64,000 bases of DNA from Membranipora membranacea (taxonomy: Eukaryota; Bryozoa; Gymnolaemata; Cheilostomatida; Membraniporidae). The stretch covers positions 14,990,062-15,054,061 of the forward strand of contig OU612074.1 of assembly GCA_914767715.1 (NCBI GenBank). The letters run 5' to 3'. Shown here in pieces: positions 47,396-59,425 of the stretch. The translations under genes and the position numbers were made by a program. Numbering within the stretch: position 1 is the stretch's first letter; every line of letters starts with the position of its first letter. The notes beneath the pieces were generated by a model that saw only the letters and a list, made by a program, of their open reading frames with translations, was not told the DNA's origin and searched no databases.

Positions 47396-50295
47396 AGTTT
47401 GGAGATCTACACTGTTATCCAAAAGCTTCCAAGTTAACGTTCCAAATGACAAAAAACGTTCCAAATGGTCATCATACATGTCATATGGGACCTAAAAGAG
47501 TCATTTGGAATATTAAATTGTAGATCTGAGGTTCCAAATGGCTTTTAAGGTCCCATAAATTCCAATTACAGTGAGTAAACATCCCAGCAACATGCAATGG
47601 GGACAGGTCTTAAAATAGCGGAGCAGAGGTGAGATATTTCTGAAATTTCCTAATTACATAAATGTGAAAGTTGTAATCCCCACAATCAAAAGATTAATTC
47701 CAGTGCATATTTGAGTACCCAAATGCTTGACAAAAGGTAACAAAGACTGGCAGGTTATGACATTGATAGCTAGAGCCTACAGGTGAAGACAGGCATAGCT
47801 TAATCATTACTAAGCTTGTCTTCAAGCAGTGAAGAAGTTCATCTCCTACAAACCTACAGCCTACAGATATTTTATTCTACTCTGAACAGATTTTTTATCC
47901 TACTCTCAACGGATATTTCATTCTACTCCGATTCTCCGAAGGGATATACACATATGACACACATTCATGCTAAAAGATTAACAGTGGATGGTGCAATTTT
48001 CTATGGCACTATACAATTTCAGATTCTACCGCATTCTTGAATTCCATTGTGCTACTAGCAAAACTCATAAATGAATCAATCTATAATTGTGGTGCACAAA
48101 ATAAGCATCTAGTTATTAATTTTTTGGCAGCTAGGTTGTGATTCCACGCTATAGTATGAAACAAAATCTGAATTGATGTTGATGTATGGGATTTTGAGAG
48201 CCTGACTGGAGGGTACCTGAATTTCAGTCATTATCGAAATTTGCATGATAATAGAAATATTATTTGCTAGTAGGCATTGTTAGGGAAATTTGATATAGGC
48301 AGACTAGCAAAGGAATGATTGATTGATAAACTTCTTTAATTTTTGATTACTCGATTGTTTCATGCTGTGGCGTGTCTCCTCTGTATGGGGCTAAGTAACA
48401 AAATTATTGCACATGACCCTCTGTTCTTGGCGGACTAGCACAGTATTGATAGCGTGATTTATTTACAATGTTTTTGTCGATTGGGATCTTTCGTGCGGTG
48501 GAATGTCACTGCATCTGTATGGGGCTAAGCGAAAGAATTGTTTCACATGACCCTCTGTTGCTGGCTGACTGGCATATTAGTGATTGTACAAATTATTTCT
48601 ACTATGTTTTTTTTATTTTGTATTTTCATGTTGTTGAATGTAACCACATCTGCACTGGCTAAGCTACCTATTTATTGTACCTGATAACAAAATGTTTCAA
48701 TCAAATGATTGTCACAATATTTATCATACCTTAGTTACCTTCATATTGCAATAACACCTCACAAAATTACATCGTACTAATTTGAGGACAGGAAGGTGAT
48801 GATTCCATGTTTCAATATAATGAGGCAATCGTGCTCCTGATAATATATGTGTGGAGGTTGACTGGAGACTGCCTGGTTATGAAGCATTAATCTATATTGT
48901 AAATTTTGGCCATGTATCCTCAACTTTATGAGCTAATTAACATGATTGTGTCCCTGGCTCTAATCGTAGACAGTTGCTTTTAGGATGGAGCAACATTGAC
49001 AATGAATAGGATTATAATAATTTTTGTGTATAATGGGTCATAGCTCAACCATGCATAAGATTTTTACTTAATTATTATATCTCAACTCTCTGATGACGTT
49101 CAATATGATCTAATATATAGTCTAGCAATGTTGATTTTAATCACTAACTAACATTAAATGTGCAAAGTATGTAGTTGCTGGTCTCTCAACTACATATTTG
49201 AACTCATAAACAACTGCTGCCACACAGGCAAATGAGTGCTCATTGAATTCTGTATAGCTCCAAACTAATGGTATGACAAATTGGTATGAGTTATATAGCT
49301 TTTTGTCTTACTAATTGGTAATAATGACGCCGTGACCCACTGCGTTAATTTCATACCTTGAGTTTTAAGATCAGTTTGTGCAAGTTGTTTGCCTGTCAGG
49401 TGACAGTCACTGCATTTCCATGGATCAACATTATGCTATCTACAGGGCTCCTCAAGCCATCAAAACACCTGCTGGTTCCCACTGAGCTCGATGAGAACTT
49501 TTAATTCAATTATAGGCGGAATGCAATAAGCACAACTTTGCCTTAGTGGCAGCAGTGATTTGAGGGCCTGCACCGCAGCTTTTCGCCCTATCTAGGTTTG
49601 ACCATAAAATCGAGTATTGCATCAATAGCCCTTCTTATATTATTATGTATGTCTTTCATTTCACCTAACACTAGAGTGGGAGTCTGTAATGAGAGCCTAC
49701 TATACACAGACGCCTTCGTCATATCTTATCTGACAGTATGGAGGAATGGAGTGGAGTAACTAGTGGTGCTGACAAGAGCAGGGAGAACTTGGGGAGGCAT
49801 CCAGCATCAGGCAGTGAGTAAAATTGGTCTACTTGACATGCGTTACACATCGCACAAGCCATGGTCATATAATGAGGTGAAGAATGAAATTTGCAACTAT
49901 AGAGGTATAATTTGGTTTTTCTTCATCTGTCTACCTAGTCTACATAGACAAGTTGACTATTGCAAGTCATTTGATGGGAAAACATAGTGAGATGTGTTTT
50001 CTTTTCCATGCTTTTCCAAGATTGGTCAGTGTCAGTTATCATTTTTTTTAATGTATTATTTTTTGCAAACAAGGAACAAACTAATGACGATCAATACCGT
50101 ACCTTTCCATTTAAGTAGTGTAAAATCTGTATTTGTATCGGTCATTCCTGCTGATTGCATTTAAGTCTTGGTAAAACGGACAATTGTATGTTGCTGCAAC
50201 ATCTGCATTGCAGCGGAATGAGTCTGACAATGCTAGAAGTTGTCTACCTCTTGAAAAATAGAAGAAAAATCCAGAAATAAAGAAAGTCAATTTTC
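47396..50295. other. Intergenic with short repeats
   Basis: No supported gene. A small fold-back lies at 47403-47535, in which TTCCAAATG occurs in both orientations. Repeats of about 125 bases lie at 48360-48665. The open frame at 49763-49987 has no known domain. Confidence 0.45.
48360..48665. repeat. Diverged tandem repeat, about 125-base unit, two to three copies
   Basis: Shared words are CTGTATGGGGCTAAG and CACATGACCCTCTGTT followed by TGGC.GACT.GCA. They occur near 48388-48440 and 48515-48575, with a partial third unit (CATCTGCACTGGCTAAGC) near 48647. Confidence 0.7.
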
Positions 50296-50503
50296 TCTTA
50301 TATATACTTTTATTGTCATTCTACATCATCTTTAGGAATGTTTCTTTTCATGCAGTGACAGAACAAAAAAGAAAAAACTTAAGCGGAAAGAAAAAGAAAA
50401 AAAATACTCAAGTAATAAGAATTAATAGGATATAAAGTGCTTTGATAGTTGCTGTTTAAAATGAGTAAGTTTGGTTGCTGAGCGTATCTGAATTGGTAAA
50501 GAG

Positions 50504-53160
50504 TTAAAAGTTGTAGTGATTTTTTGTCAGTGATTGATCAGTGTGATAATGTAATAGGTATTTGTCTCTAAAAAAGGTTTTAGAGCTAGCTGGAATAAAT
50601 CCTTCCAAAAGAAAGTCAGGTGCAATCAAATGCAAAATTTGAAAACCAAAAATACAGGTGAAATGACCAGCAAGGAGAGGAAAAGGAATCAGACCAAGAG
50701 ATGTATGTAAATCTCTTGTAAGTATTTGATGATATGGTATTTGGTTGACATTTGCTATTAGGCGGAAAGCCCTCTTTTGGAGCAAGTATATTCTTTCAAG
50801 AATATATTGTGGTAATAGGTTGCCATATATGCGGATGCCATATATCATAATTTATGACAAAAGACATACTGGAAATAAAAGTTACGAGATGATTTACTAT
50901 CTAGGAATGCCCTGCATTTCTGGAATAATGCCAAACTTAGTTTATTTTGGTGCAAATCTGGTCTACATGATCGTCCCATGTCAATGAGTCATTCAAAGTA
51001 AAACCAAGAAGTTTGGTATTGGCGTTTCGGTTTAGTTTTTTATGGTTAATTTTTAGATCTAAATCTAGAGATGTGGCTCTATGAGAGGGTTGTACAAGCA
51101 TATAGTGAGATTTTTTTTATGTTTAACAACATCCTATTATTCCTACACCAACTTTCTATCAAGTGTAGATCAATATCACATATATCATTAAGTGTATCAA
51201 AGTTGTCAGATTTTGATACGAAAACTGTATCATCAGCGTAGGCAAATGTCTTGGAATGTAATGTGTAGGTTAAAAGATCATTGATGTATATGAGGAATAA
51301 ACTTGGTGCCAGAATTGAGCCTTGGGGGACACCAATGTCTATTGGAAGAATTTTTGAGCTTTTTGCACCTTTTTGTATAGTTACAAATTGTGTCCTATCT
51401 GTTAGGAAAGATTTTATGAGAGAGTGCGGTTTGCCCGTTATACCGTACATTGTCAATTTTTTCAGAAGAATTTTATGGTCGACGCAGTCAAAAGCTTTTT
51501 TGAAATCCAAAAACATCATAGCAACAAAGTGACCATCTGATCTTGCTGACAAACAGTCAGAAATGAGTTTGTGTAGGGAATCAACAAAGGAATAACCTTC
51601 TCTAAATCCGCATTGTAATTTGTGAAGAAGTTTCTTTGTGGTGAGATATTTTTGAATTTGGGAATTCACAAGTTTCTCAAAAATCTTAGATAGCACAGGA
51701 AGTATTGATATAGGGCGATAATTAGATGGATCTTTGATATCTCCACCCTTATGAATAGGAATTACTCTTGCGGTTTTCCACTGAGAAAGGAAATACACCC
51801 TCTATTAATGCTCTATTGAACATGTCAGTTACAATGTCGCATATGTAAGGCCATGTTTTCTTCAAAACCTTAACATATATACCATCATGACCAGTTGCTT
51901 TATTGTCAGAAATGTTTTTTAGATATTTGAAACAAATTTCTGGAGTAAAGCGAGTCAATTGAGAAAACTTTTGGGTTGTCACTGGTCTAATCATGTTATA
52001 TTCATGGGAATCAGGGATGTCATTGGTTATGGATTTTGCAATCGATGTAAAGTGTCTGTTCAATTCATCAGGGGATAAAACTCCCAACATTGACCATCGG
52101 TGAAATTTTAGTTTGATTGATTCCTAAAGCTTCCCAAACAGGTTTGGTGTTATTTTTGTTATTTTTAATCATATCCGAAATAACCGATTTTTTCTTCTTC
52201 TTAATCAAATTTGTAACATAATTGCGTTCAATTTTGTATTCTTCCATTTGCCCTCTCTCTTCAGTCTATCACGCAAATGCATGTGTGATTTTACCTCATC
52301 ATCTAACCATTTGGGCAGTTGAGCAGTTTTTTTTGTGTTGATTAATGAACTATAGGTGTCATTAAATCTTGCATACATATGGTCTACAGTGTTCTCACAC
52401 AATACATCATTAAAGTGACGACCTGAAAAAAGGTCATGTATATTCTGGTTTGTAAATTTGGAATAGTCATTGAATTCAAATGATGTTCTTTTTGCTTTTA
52501 CATTAATGTGGAAAATAAAAATTTAATGAAAACTAAGTAATGATCACTCATTCCATATTTTATAATTCCACTCTCTGACATGTCTGAGGGCAAATTTGTG
52601 TATATGTGATCGATCAGGGTACTGGATGTTTCTGTAACTCTTGTTGGCTCCGAGATCGATTGACGGAAGGAAAAAGATTTAACAATATTCAACCACTTTC
52701 TGTTGCTTCTTTGTCCAAGGATGTTGATGTTAAAATCTCCAAGTATAATCATTTCATTATACAGTGAAAAAGCTTTTTCAAAGTATTCGTAAGCAAGATC
52801 ATACCATGCGGACTTGGAGTTAGGAGGCCTGTATATAAACGAAACTAAACAACTTTTATTTGTACTTGGCTTTACTTTGATAGTAATAGACTCAAGCATG
52901 CTATTGTCAAAATCTGCAAGATGTTCGAATTGCACGGATTCATGTATGTAGACAACGAGACCACCACCGTAATCATATCCCCGGTCTCTCCTGACCACCT
53001 GATAACCTGGCACCGCATAAATATCAACACCATCATGCTCATTCAAAAATGTTTCTGCTAATCCTAGAATTGCGAATTTACGTTGATGCAAAATTGATTT
53101 TATCTCCTCTATTTTGCTAGTAATTCCACGGACATTCAAAAATGCAAATTCAGAATACAT
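50504..53160 (-). pseudogene. LINE ORF2: endonuclease and reverse transcriptase, frameshifted
   Basis: The intact piece 53160-52498 is an AP-endonuclease domain, with LNVRGITSK, LGLAETFLNEHD, YRPPNS, LGDFNINIL and the catalytic SDH near its end. Reading then moves to another frame (52402-52205 and 52090-51749) and back again for the reverse transcriptase (51798-51079). That piece contains WKTARVIPIHKGGD, NYRPISILP, FLDFKKAFDCVDH, GVPQGSILAPSLFLIYIND and the YADD core (FAYADDT). The C-terminal part (50848-50504) is again in another frame. At least three frame disruptions and extra stops rule out a functional enzyme. Confidence 0.9.
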
Positions 53161-53269
53161 TATCTCATTTGCTCAAATTGACATTAAACACTTTGTGATT
53201 GGAGACAAATGCCATTTTTAATAGAAAAAAGAAAATCATCATAAGAATGGAACTTAATTTTGAACATTC

Positions 53270-54697
53270 TCATGGTTTGCTCTCCTTAAAAATTCTTTCT
53301 GATGTAGCATGAGGGTAGAGCACTTTTATATCATTTATTACAGTGCTGTCCTCAGCATCTAATGGGACACCTTTCAACATACCCATATTTTCTGTCAGGG
53401 ACCTCGGGTCGATTGTTTGGCGTATACTTGATCCACCAAATAGATCAGTGTTCCATTTGCGTAGGATGTTGTTTCTTGTTTCTTGGTGGTTGAACTGTAT
53501 CATAATTTTGGGTTTGTTTGTATTGAAGTTATATCTGGTAATCTTTTCTAGTATGATTGGCCCAAAGGTTTTGTTGAGGGTGCGTCTGATGGTATCCTGG
53601 TTAAAGTTGCAGTAGGTTATGGAGTCCTTCTTAATATCTATGACAAGATTGTCTTCAGGGCGGAAACTGTTGTCTATTTTTTGTTCTTTTGGGGGTTGTG
53701 TTCTCATGCTGGTTTGATTGTTGTTGTTCGTTGAGGAAGTTGATGGCAGATTAAGTTGCTGATGATTATAGTTAGCCCAGTGTTGTGCTGATGCTGTTTG
53801 ATTGTTGGGAGAAACTTTTTCATGTGGTGAGGAATTTGAGTTGCATTCCAATTTACTTGTTAGATGTTTGTTGATGCTGGTTTCAAGTTGGTCGAATTGA
53901 TGTTGTATTTGATTGGTTATTGGTTGTTGGTCAACAAGTTTCTGTAATAAAGTGCTTTGTTGTTTAACTTTATTTTCTAGCTCCGAGATTTTGTTCATCA
54001 TGACGCTGATGAGGCTTTGGATATTGCTGCATGATTCACATGTGTTGCCTGATGTTCTTTGATGATTGTGAGAGCTGGTGCTTTCCATGGCAACTGATGT
54101 GCTGGAGCTTTGATTGGACGTGTACCCGTTTTCCAGACTTGGTAGTTGAACATCTGCCGCATTCATGCCTTGCTCGGATGTAATGAATTCTTTAAATTTC
54201 CGTTGAATGGTGGCATTCAATGCATTTATAGTATGTTCAGGAATTTCGTTGATAAGTTTAGTGTGGAGGTCAAGGAAAATATCTTTGTCCTTAATACCAT
54301 TGACAAGTATGGTAGATGTTGTATTATAAAATTTTGCAGTGTATAAAGATTTTTTTCCTTTCTTCTTGGTTTTAACTGTGACCACTACAGCGACTACAGT
54401 TGTTTTTGTTTGATCCCGGTTGGTCTGTAAAGAGGTGTAAAGTCCTTGATCTTTTAACGAAGACTGGAAGTTAGCTTTAACAACCTCGTATGTTGCAGAA
54501 TTGCACACGAGTACGATTTGAATGTTGTCAAAAGTACCTTTGATTTCGATGCTGTTGTCTTGAGTTGTTGAATCTAGCTTTTTTTGAAGTGCTCTGAGTT
54601 TGTTTAAATAATACGGCATTTCTTTTTTGTTTTCTTGTTGATCGTCATCTTGGTCATCTCGCTTCCGCGTTTTAGAACTTAAAGCACTGTCTTCCAT
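53270..54697 (-). CDS. LINE ORF1 protein (475 aa, open)
   Basis: Putative RNA-binding partner protein of the retrotransposon. The N-terminus is charged (KTRKRDDQDDDQQENKK). The middle has a probable coiled coil around residues 225-265 (ISELENKVKQQSTLLQKLV), preceded by a Cys pair (CESCSN), and is followed by Asn/Gln/Ser-rich linker. The C-terminal 110 residues look like a folded nucleic-acid-binding domain (FGPIILEKITRYNFNTNKP). No CCHC zinc knuckles were seen. The frame is fully open even though ORF2 is broken, which suggests a fairly young copy. Confidence 0.8.
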   Translation of the reverse strand: MEDSALSSKTRKRDDQDDDQQENKKEMPYYLNKLRALQKKLDSTTQDNSIEIKGTFDNIQIVLVCNSATYEVVKANFQSSLKDQGLYTSLQTNRDQTKTTVVAVVVTVKTKKKGKKSLYTAKFYNTTSTILVNGIKDKDIFLDLHTKLINEIPEHTINALNATIQRKFKEFITSEQGMNAADVQLPSLENGYTSNQSSSTSVAMESTSSHNHQRTSGNTCESCSNIQSLISVMMNKISELENKVKQQSTLLQKLVDQQPITNQIQHQFDQLETSINKHLTSKLECNSNSSPHEKVSPNNQTASAQHWANYNHQQLNLPSTSSTNNNNQTSMRTQPPKEQKIDNSFRPEDNLVIDIKKDSITYCNFNQDTIRRTLNKTFGPIILEKITRYNFNTNKPKIMIQFNHQETRNNILRKWNTDLFGGSSIRQTIDPRSLTENMGMLKGVPLDAEDSTVINDIKVLYPHATSERIFKESKP

Positions 54698-54819
54698 GTG
54701 ATATCCAGTAATTATTTACAATTTTTAATCAAGAGAGAGAGAGAGGATTTTTCACAAGCAGCTTGTCAGCATGATGTCACGCACAACAATTGAAAAGACC
54801 TTTGAATTTTTTTAAAAAG

Positions 54820-55552
54820 TCCTTAGCCATCACATTGCTTTATATCGAGTAGGAATCACTTTTGGTGGGCCAATCAAATTCAAATCGACTGGCTCAGGAT
54901 CACTGTGATTGTAGGTTTGAATACCATGAGATCTTATCACACCAGAATCAATTTGACCTGCCTTGTTGACAAAATGATTGTGAATGTCATTGACAGAATA
55001 TTACATTTCCGATCTCAGATAATTCTCTTTGCAACAGGGTTCCAATAACATTCAACATACTGCTATTTTTCAGATATAGATGTTCCAGGGTGCTTTCTGT
55101 ACCTTCCACTAGCCATTAGCACACAACCATAGTAAACATTTCCGACTCTCTGAAGCAGAGGTAAGCTTAACAGCATAGATGATAACCTCAGTTGATATAC
55201 AGCCAAAGCGTTTTAGAATTCCTGAAGTGACTATTTCTTTAATTGTAATTATCTTGCACAATTTGTTTTAGTTACCATTTCTAGTAACGGGCTTCATTTC
55301 ATTAACATGCCATTGCTTTCCTTCTCTCCGACAATTTGAAAAGTCCTTGGCCATCACATTGCTTTATATCGAGTAGGATAACTTTTGGTGGGCCAATCAA
55401 ATTCAAATCGACTGGCTCAGGATCACTGTGATTGTAGGTTTGAATACCATGATATCTTATCACACCAGAATCAATTTGACCTGCCTTGTTGACAAAATAA
55501 TTGTGAATGTCATTGACAGAATATTACATTTCCGATCTGAGATTATTCTCAG
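54820..55552. repeat. Direct repeat pair of about 210 bases
   Basis: 54820-55027 and 55338-55552 are nearly identical. Both run from AAAGTCCTT(A/G)GCCATCAC through GGTGGGCCAATCAAATTC to TTACATTTCCGATCT. They are separated by about 310 bases of unrelated sequence. No transposon ends were seen; this is a local duplication. Confidence 0.92.
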
Positions 55553-55635
55553 TTTTATAGTGAGAGAAATGTCATGATCTGAAGTCTCACTGATTAAGTT
55601 GATCCTTCACAGATATCACCTTATGTATTTTCAGG

Positions 55636-55755
55636 AGATGATCCCAGATGTGATCGTTGATATATCAGATCTGCCCCTGCATACCGACAAGACTAAGCTA
55701 TATCAATATCTGAGGATAACAAAGGCCATCACAGCGCAATATGTTCTTCACCAGG
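55636..55755 (+). CDS. Candidate exon of an unrecognised gene
   Basis: A TATTTTCAG acceptor opens a coding-like frame (EMIPDVIVDISDLPLHTDK, then KLYQYLRITKAITAQYVLHQ). A CACCAG|GTTCTG junction could be a weak donor; without it the frame runs on to 55811. No known domain and no partner exons. It may be a fossil exon. Confidence 0.25.
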
Positions 55756-57179
55756 TTCTGAATTTCAAATATTCTTCATCAAACTATTATTTTATCATCG
55801 AGTTGGCTTGAAGGCTTCTCTACAATGCTACTAAAACAAGCACAAGGGCTTTGTTGGCTTTTCTGAGCGTGCTTGATATTTGCTCAGAGTAATTCAATCT
55901 AATCATGTGTATTTCTCCATAATACCTGGCTGTGAATTCCAATACAAGTTTTGTTTTCTGAAACTTTAACCTTACATGACCTAGCTGCAAATTTGAATAA
56001 TATTTTATTGCTGTGAATTTATGAAAATTTGTCTTGATAGATTGATTGGTATGCCTATTTCAACTAAATACCTGACACAGAATTTTAAATAGAATGGAAA
56101 AACTTATTATAATTATTGTATTGTAACCTTTATCATTGTTAGCTTACCAAGTAGGCTTTATCAAGTTATTTCACTCAAAGGTCGAGATTTAGCGTTACCT
56201 AAACACCGTATCATAATAATTTAATCTAATCATCTTAACTTCTTTGTACATAAGTAACTGTGAATTTCATTACCACTTTGTTTTCTGACATTTTACACAT
56301 GTTCTCCTTGCAAATTTTGATAATATTTTGGTCTTCCAACATTGTAAATGTTTGAAATCAGTTGGAAATCACGTCTAGATGGATTGCTTGGATTCATTGC
56401 ATTTAATTGCCTCACAGTTTTTTTATTAGACAGGACAAATTTATTCTATTGTATTGTTACTTTCATCAATTTTAACTTGCCAAGTTGGCTCTTGCAAATC
56501 ATTTCACTCAATTGTCAAGATTTTTTTTTACCTGAACTGCTAATCATTTATACATTTTTTTGGCATTGTTGTCATGTGTTAAAGCAAAATAAATATCTGT
56601 TAGGCTATTCGCTATGTCGATAGCACTCAAGAACAATCGTCTCTTTTCTACAACCTTGTCCACCTCCTAAATTTTCTGATTTACAATCAGCAAAATTGCT
56701 GCCATTTATAGCCTGTGTTCTATCAATTTTATTAAGCTCCCCCAAACAACGTTCACCTTTTTCATAAACAAGGAACCACAGCCATCATCCAGTGCAGACA
56801 TTTCGCACCTGTTAAGCTCAAGCCTCACAATTATCACCTAGGTGTTACATTGACTGCTGTAATTGGGCGTTTTTTTTTACAAGCCTATTCATAACAAGAT
56901 TGTCCAATACAACAGTACAAAGGAAAAACTGATCAAATTGAGGTTCCATATGCCGAAAAAGGTCCCGTATTATGTGACACTCCATATATATGGAACCTTT
57001 ATGATAACAGTGTATGTTGGGAAAGGTTAATAATGGAAAGGTAATACCAGGAGAATCAATAGCTGACCAGCATAGAATATTAGTCGCAGACTTGGACATA
57101 CAGAAGGAGAAGAGAAAGAAAGGACTTGGACGATAATATAGTGAAACATGAAGGAGACAGGAGGGGATGAGTTTGTGAC

Positions 57180-58340
57180 AAAATAGATGGGGAACATCAT
57201 GGAAAAGTAGAAACGAAGGAAGCGACTTTGGAGATACCATGTGCGGTTGCAGTCAGGATGGCGAAGGAAGAGCTAGCAGTCTGAAGTGGAGGGATATATC
57301 TAGAGAGGAGTCCCGGTGGTAGAATTATGAGGTCAAGAAAGTTGTACATGAGAAAATGGAAGCTTTCGATTGATTGAAAACAGTAAGAAGAATGAAGATC
57401 AAGATTTAGCCCAAGGAAGGTTAGTTGAGGAGGATTATCGAAGGAAGAATAAGGAGGCAAAAGGTGAGGTAGCGAAGGCAAAAGAAAAGGCGTATGACGA
57501 TGCGTGCAAAGACCTTGAAGAGAATGGAGCAAAGAACTTATACAAGCTGGGCGAGATGATGAAGCAAACATCATTGGACATAGATAGGATAAAAAGAGAT
57601 AGAGATGGCCTTATATGATCGGAAGATGGAGATCTCAAGAGGAGATGGCAGGAGTATTTCGATCAACTACTCAAGACTAGGAGCGGAAGAGAGGAATTAG
57701 AAAAGGTTCAACATGTTGAAGGGCCAGGAAAGGCAAATCAACAACCCAATGTATGTTCTGTCTGAGAATATTGCAAGAGAGGATGAGATAATACCAACAG
57801 GATCTGCATCTAGTTTTTTATGACACTGTACCACTAGACTTGATCTGATATTGCTTAAGGAGAAGAAGTGCCAGAAGAGTATATCAGACTGATAAAGGAT
57901 ATGTACGAAAACTGTACTACATCTGTGAATACAAGTGTGGGATCTAGAGAGGAACTGAGGATACATCAAGGCTCAGCTCTCAGCCCCTTACTGTCTCTAA
58001 TTATCTTGGTTGTAATTACAGAGGATTTAGTGGAGGAACCCATGCTTACAGATGATTTAGTTCTATGGGATAGGATGGCAGATTACATGGATGATAGACT
58101 GGGGGACTGGAGAATACACCTAGAGGATGCTGGACTGAAACTGAGCAGGACTAAAACTGAGTGCATGCCACCAACAGGAGCCCCTAGGAAGATCATTCTC
58201 AAAAACTACGACCATCATGACCATAGTGTAATACCTGAAAAACTGTCTTTAAGTACCTTGGTTATATAATCGATAAGGATGGAGGATGTGGTGCTGAGAT
58301 AGCTAGGGGGATCAGATTGGAAATGGAAGATAGGATGGAT
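57180..58340 (+). mobile_element. Decayed RTE-like LINE fragment
   Basis: Plus-strand pieces recall the linker and reverse transcriptase of RTE-type elements. A Lys/Glu-rich helix region (KNKEAKGEVAKAKEKAYDD) at 57370-57618 is followed, in another frame past a stop, by LKRRWQEYFDQLLKT. Then 57868-58269 gives PEEYIRLIKDMYENC, HQGSALSPLLSLI, LTDDLVLW (the usual ADD core altered) and LEDAGLKLSRTKTE. Stops and frame changes separate the parts, and long stretches of reverse transcriptase are missing. It is dead. Confidence 0.75.
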
Positions 58341-58950
58341 GCAACAGGAAGGAAATGATTTTGGGACATATCTACAGAATCAGCTATTATCAGCATGGAA
58401 TTCGATCGTTTAATTTCTGTGTTATGTTATATAATATTTATAGTAAATGAATTTTGTTTTTGATTAATCGGACTGTAATTTGGAGTTGTTCACTCCTTGG
58501 CTCAAATCCAAAATAATAAAATATCCTCCAATTTTCTGTTTTAGAATCCGCGATATGTATGGTTCAAATAGTGCAAATGCAATAGTAGCAGATCTGGACT
58601 TATAATTGCTGATAATTCGGTTATTAAAGAGAGACTTCAAAAACACAACTGAACTGTTGATCAACCATTCCTCAGCGGTAAGTAGAGCTACTATCGTACA
58701 ATGTGCACTAGCCTCAACTACTGAGCACTGGTTTAGTTTTGTGTTTGGTGCAATTCTCGGTGGAATTGCTCAAGGATTTATTTTAAACAACAATAACAAA
58801 CTATAAGTATGGTTCTTTTCGTCAGGCAATAAATCAATCAATAATTCTTAATAATAATCTTGGCATTTATCATTTAGTCATAAAAATACATAAGCATTCA
58901 AAATCTTTATAATAAGATCTTACCCTTGGTGCAGATCACCTCGAATTATG
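58341..58950. other. Intergenic
   Basis: AT-rich; nothing recognised. The open frame at 58606-58806 has one hydrophobic segment but no supporting evidence. Confidence 0.4.
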
Positions 58951-58954
58951 TGTG

Positions 58955-59425
58955 ATATTCAGTGTGATATCTCTGTGTATCTAAACTATCTTAGACTTGG
59001 TTCCTCGCTGTGAATCGCGGTATTTGTATCTCTCTGTGTCTAAACTATATTAGACTTGGTTCCTCGCTGTGAATCACGATATGTATCTCTGTGTGTCTAA
59101 ACAATCTTAGACTTGGTTCTTCGCTGAATTGCGGTATATCTGTAACTCTGTGTCTTAGCTCTGTTGGCTGAATTGTGTCTAATTGATTTTAGACAATTTT
59201 CCTCGCTTTTGACTAGCGGTATTTGTATCTCTATGTGTGTCTAACTGTCTTAGACTTGGCTCCTCACTGTGAATCGCGGTATCTGTATCTCTGTGTGTCT
59301 AAACTATATTAGACTAGGTTCCTCGCTGAAATGCGGTATTTGTAACTCTCTGTGTACGTCAAAGCTCTGTTATAGCTGAATGTGTCTAAATGATTTTAGA
59401 CAATTTTTCTCTCTGTGGATGTGCC
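58955..59425. repeat. Minisatellite, unit of about 63 bases, about seven copies
   Basis: Each unit reads approximately TATCTCTGTGTGTCTAAACT, then AT(C/A)TTAGACTTGGTTCCTC, then GCTGTGAATCGCGGTAT. Units vary by short internal deletions, such as loss of GTGA before ATTGCGG. Confidence 0.92.

Larger units (their letters stand above)
50296..54730 (-). mobile_element. Nearly full-length LINE (non-LTR retrotransposon), decayed
   Basis: About 4.4 kb on the minus strand, with ORF1 (54697-53270), a 109-base gap, then a broken ORF2 (53160 to about 50504). The 3' terminus is AATAAAAGTATATATAAG, shared with the fragment ending at 29432. The apurinic-type endonuclease and the reverse transcriptase are both recognisable. 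The layout (ORF1, ORF2 with N-terminal endonuclease, no poly(A) tail) fits a CR1/jockey-like group; the clade was not determined. Confidence 0.9.
54731..57179. other. Intergenic with a 210-base direct repeat
   Basis: Contains the direct repeat pair at 54820-55027 and 55338-55552 and a candidate exon near 55636. Otherwise AT-rich with no recognised gene; the open frame at 56348-56623 is hydrophobic and low-complexity. Confidence 0.45.

Noticed and set aside
53343-53615. Plus-strand open frame within the LINE
   Set aside because: It is antisense to ORF1 with no independent support.
58606-58806. Small membrane protein
   Set aside because: One hydrophobic stretch in AT-rich DNA is not enough, and no splice or homology evidence was seen.
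58955-59425. CRISPR-like regularly spaced repeats
   Set aside because: Units are directly tandem and drift gradually, so this is a minisatellite.
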